From positions 2,256,429 to 2,320,428 of the forward strand of contig OZ026622.1 of NCBI GenBank assembly GCA_964020975.1: a DNA stretch of 64,000 nt, in the 5' to 3' direction. Origin of the DNA: Hermodice carunculata (lineage: Eukaryota; Annelida; Polychaeta; Eunicida; Amphinomidae). This document shows, piece after piece, positions 61,912 through 64,000 of this stretch; within the stretch, counting starts at the first letter, position 1, and the number at the start of each line of letters is the position of its first letter. The translations under genes and the position numbers were made by a program. The notes under the pieces were generated by a model. The model ran no database searches. It worked only from the letters and a program-made list of their open reading frames with translations, and was not told the DNA's origin.

Positions 61912-61988
61912 ATGGTGTAATGGTCAAGACAGGTTGTTGACACATCACACTCACTAAGAGCCATCATGGTTCGAGTCCCACTGGATTT
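61912..61988 (+). other. tRNA-like relic
   Basis: 'tggtgtaatggtcaagac' resembles an A box and 'ggttcgagtcc' at 61970 is a good B box. The T stem and acceptor do not pair well, and no anticodon stem is evident. It is probably a SINE head or tRNA pseudogene. Confidence 0.35.
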
Positions 61989-62212
61989 CTTGACCTTATT
62001 TATGGTAAAAAGTGAGGAGAACAGCACAATTTTCTACGTCAAGATAACATTGTCCCAAAGACAAAAGAGACAAAGCGGTACGTGGTTTTAACTGAGATCA
62101 TTGACTAATAAAGCACTGGTAGAACAATAGAAGCATGGTTGAAGGTCAGTTCAGCTGACAACTAAGCTAAAACCTTGAAGCAAATTGAATTTTGTTGCTT
62201 TTTTTAACACAG

Positions 62213-62293
62213 ACTACAGTAGCAGCAATGATATATCCAGCTCAGAAGATGAAGAATTTATACTACTAGGTCGTCCAAGCATTAATGCCTCAG
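62213..62293 (+). CDS. Gene B, sixth exon, acidic/Ser-rich
   Basis: 81 bp, phase 1 to 1, after 'tttttttaacacag' and before GTATGT. Encodes YSSSNDISSSEDEEFILLGR then PSINAS, preceded by the split Asp codon. The SSSEDEE stretch looks like a casein-kinase-2-type phosphorylation site (inference). It ends with a moderately hydrophobic FILLGR, which might dock a partner. Confidence 0.62.
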
Positions 62294-62625
62294 GTATGTG
62301 AGTGTGAACAGATAATTATCAATCTTTTTTTTTTCTTTTGATCTGTTCTTCTTTTTTTGTGTTTTGCATGACACAAGTCCGTGTCTTGAGGAAGCACCCC
62401 ATCACAGTAAACTGAAGACATATGGGGGGGAGTATGCTAGTACACAGGTACAAGTAATAATTTTGCCCTGGTACAAGGTACAGAAAATAAGAAAATGTAC
62501 CAAAAATTGTATGGCAAATAAATATGTCTAGTATGCCAGTATGGAAAACCCCTTACCCCCCCCCCCCCCCCCCCCCCAACGGCTTATCCCTCCACATACG
62601 ACTGTTAATCTCTTTTGTAATGTAG

Positions 62626-62648
62626 CTGGGAGTAGTAGCCAATCAGAT
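62626..62648 (+). CDS. Gene B, mini-exon (23 nt)
   Basis: After 'cttttgtaatgtag', phase 1 to 0. It encodes AGSSSQSD, then a strong donor GTAAGA at 62649. If the donor is not used, the frame reads VRRTSCEQPLL and stops at 62684, giving an alternative C-terminus. I favour splicing because the donor is near consensus and an acceptor stands at the end of the window. Very short exons like this are often alternatively spliced. Confidence 0.45.
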
Positions 62649-63517
62649 GTAAGAAGAACATCATGTGAGCAGCCTTTACTCTAGATCTGTGATACAGGCT
62701 GGCCTCATTTCAATATTGAGCAGATGATGCACTGTGACTTGTGCTGTTTTCATGGTGTTACCTATTAAACCTGTTGCAGTGCAACCCAGCATGGAGAATT
62801 TCAATTCGTCAACATTTGGTGACCTAGCAGGCCCTTGGTCTTCTACCCACCCATGGATACCCTCTCTCAGTCTCTGTCAAGCTTTGGGGTGTTTTAATTC
62901 TTCAGTAAATGACTCAAGGTTGGTGATTTGGCTGACATGTCTGGATGCAGCTAGCTAGATCCCCTTGCAGCTTTTTCATGCTAGTGACATCTCCTTAAAA
63001 CTCAAAACAGAAAATGTGTATTTGATGCGCAATCTTGAATTCCCTGTGAGATCGTCAAACCATCATGATAACAATTGATAGGCACTAAGGCTCACTTAGT
63101 CCAGGATCCAAAGCTGGTACAATGTCTTTCAACCTCTCGGCAGTGACAGTCACCACCAAAGTTGTACTTAAAGTCTTTTATTCCAAATTAAAAATCTCCA
63201 TAAAGAGAATTTTTCATCCAAGCACCAGCACCCCAGCATGTACTTCCAAGGAGAGATTGAAGAAAAGGTCAAGGTCATAAGCTTTCTGTGGCACACTTTG
63301 GGTGCACCCTGAGAAAGCCACTGACTGTGTGTATATATATCACTAGTTAACAGAGACCCGGTACATGAGGTACAGTCTTCAGAGTTCTTTTGGCAATATT
63401 AGCTACAAGCTGGCAGTGTCCTTTGCTCAGAAGGGTGGGATGGGCACCCCTCTCTCCCTTACCGCCCCCCACAGGCATTCACCATTGCCACCTGCGCCCC
63501 TCCTGCCTCTTGTTTAA

Positions 63518-63753
63518 CCCTCTCCCCCCTCAGATTAAGACTGAGTCAACAGCTTTCCTTGGCATGGGTTGGGCACTAAGTGTCCAACCCATGCCAAGGA
63601 AAGCTGTTGACATGAGATAAGTGATGTTGTTATTTGGTCTCATCTACATTTCACAGTCAAATTGTTTTTCATCACTGTTGAAATTAGTAGAAAACAATGA
63701 AGCAGACGACATTTGACCACTAGCTGGTTTTAGCCCTTTTAAGGGGGAAAGGG
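63518..63753. mobile_element. piggyBac-type MITE, second complete copy, 236 bp
   Basis: TTAA at 63514-63517 and 63754-63757, ends CCCTCTCCCCCC and GGGGGAAAGGG. It has the same central hairpin as 57502 ('gtcaacagctttccttggca'), one pair changed in step on both arms (g-c to a-t), which shows paired variation. It lies in the last visible intron of gene B. Confidence 0.85.
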
Positions 63754-63988
63754 TTAAATGGGCTTGTGCAGTGGTACAGCTGCTACTCTGTATTGTTTCA
63801 AGTGGAGTCTATTGCTTTGTTTCACCTTGAATTAAAACCTTGTTTCTCTGACGATTAACAGGGGTAGTCATGAGTAGCAGGTGCTGTTGTCTTGCAAGTA
63901 CATGTACACGTTTGTCAGACTGATGGGCTGCCCGTCTCTCTTTGAGTAACCCTGATACTTTGACCATGTTTCCCTGACTGTCTTTTTG

Positions 63989-63998
63989 GTTTTTCCAG
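63989..63998 (+). promoter_or_regulatory. Splice acceptor for the next exon, at the window end
   Basis: 'ctttttggtttttccag' then 'gc': a pyrimidine tract followed by AG. It suggests that the next exon of gene B (or a new gene) begins at 63999, outside view. Confidence 0.45.
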
Positions 63999-64000
63999 GC

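Overview
This is a window of animal nuclear DNA. It has small exons with GT/AG splice sites separated by long introns, a polyadenylation signal, no compact operons, dense transposable elements, and many microsatellites and G/C homopolymer runs. The only protein I recognise with confidence is TPRKB, the Cgi121 subunit of KEOPS. The repeats (Helentron-like elements with tandem cores, many TAGGCCTA palindromes, CR1/L2-like LINEs) suggest a marine invertebrate, either a lophotrochozoan such as a bivalve or an ambulacrarian. I cannot decide which.

Layout, all host genes on the + strand. 1-3325: repeat-rich, part of a TPRKB intron. 3326-8261: the last two coding exons of TPRKB, its stop codon and poly(A) signal; the upstream exons lie outside the window. 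8500-12540: nested Helentron-like elements. 12.7-18.9 kb: two degraded LINEs on the minus strand. 22.76-37.37 kb: 'gene A', five coding exons that are all in phase 0, starting at a strong Kozak ATG at 22765 and encoding a protein I do not recognise, with a Cys-rich piece in the fifth exon. 37.6-44.9 kb: a Helentron-like element split by a 5.5-kb foldback element. 45.08-62.65 kb: 'gene B', six exons whose phases chain correctly (2-1, 1-1, 1-2, 2-1, 1-1, 1-1) plus a seventh 23-nt mini-exon. It encodes a low-complexity Lys/Arg/His/Ser-rich protein and probably continues past the window, because a splice acceptor sits at 63989-63998. Gene A and gene B could be one gene: a 35-nt candidate exon at 40191-40225 has exactly the linking phases (0 to 2), or it could be gene B's own first exon with ATG at 40209. 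It lies inside the foldback element, so this link is uncertain.

The most notable repeat signal is that three sequence-unrelated families end the same way. Each has a short hairpin, a gap of about 2-12 nt, CTAG or CTTG (CAG in one copy) and then a T, and an inverted copy of the 5' terminus just before the hairpin (clear in two of the three). That is the layout of Helentrons and their non-autonomous relatives. Two of the families carry tandem cores of about 145 bp, exact over several copies, packed with nuclear-receptor-like AGGTCA half-sites. Other elements are piggyBac-type MITEs with a 30-bp perfect hairpin, a hAT-like MITE, several foldback elements and five LINE fragments. I saw no CRISPR array, rRNA, convincing tRNA, LTR retroelement or Polinton.
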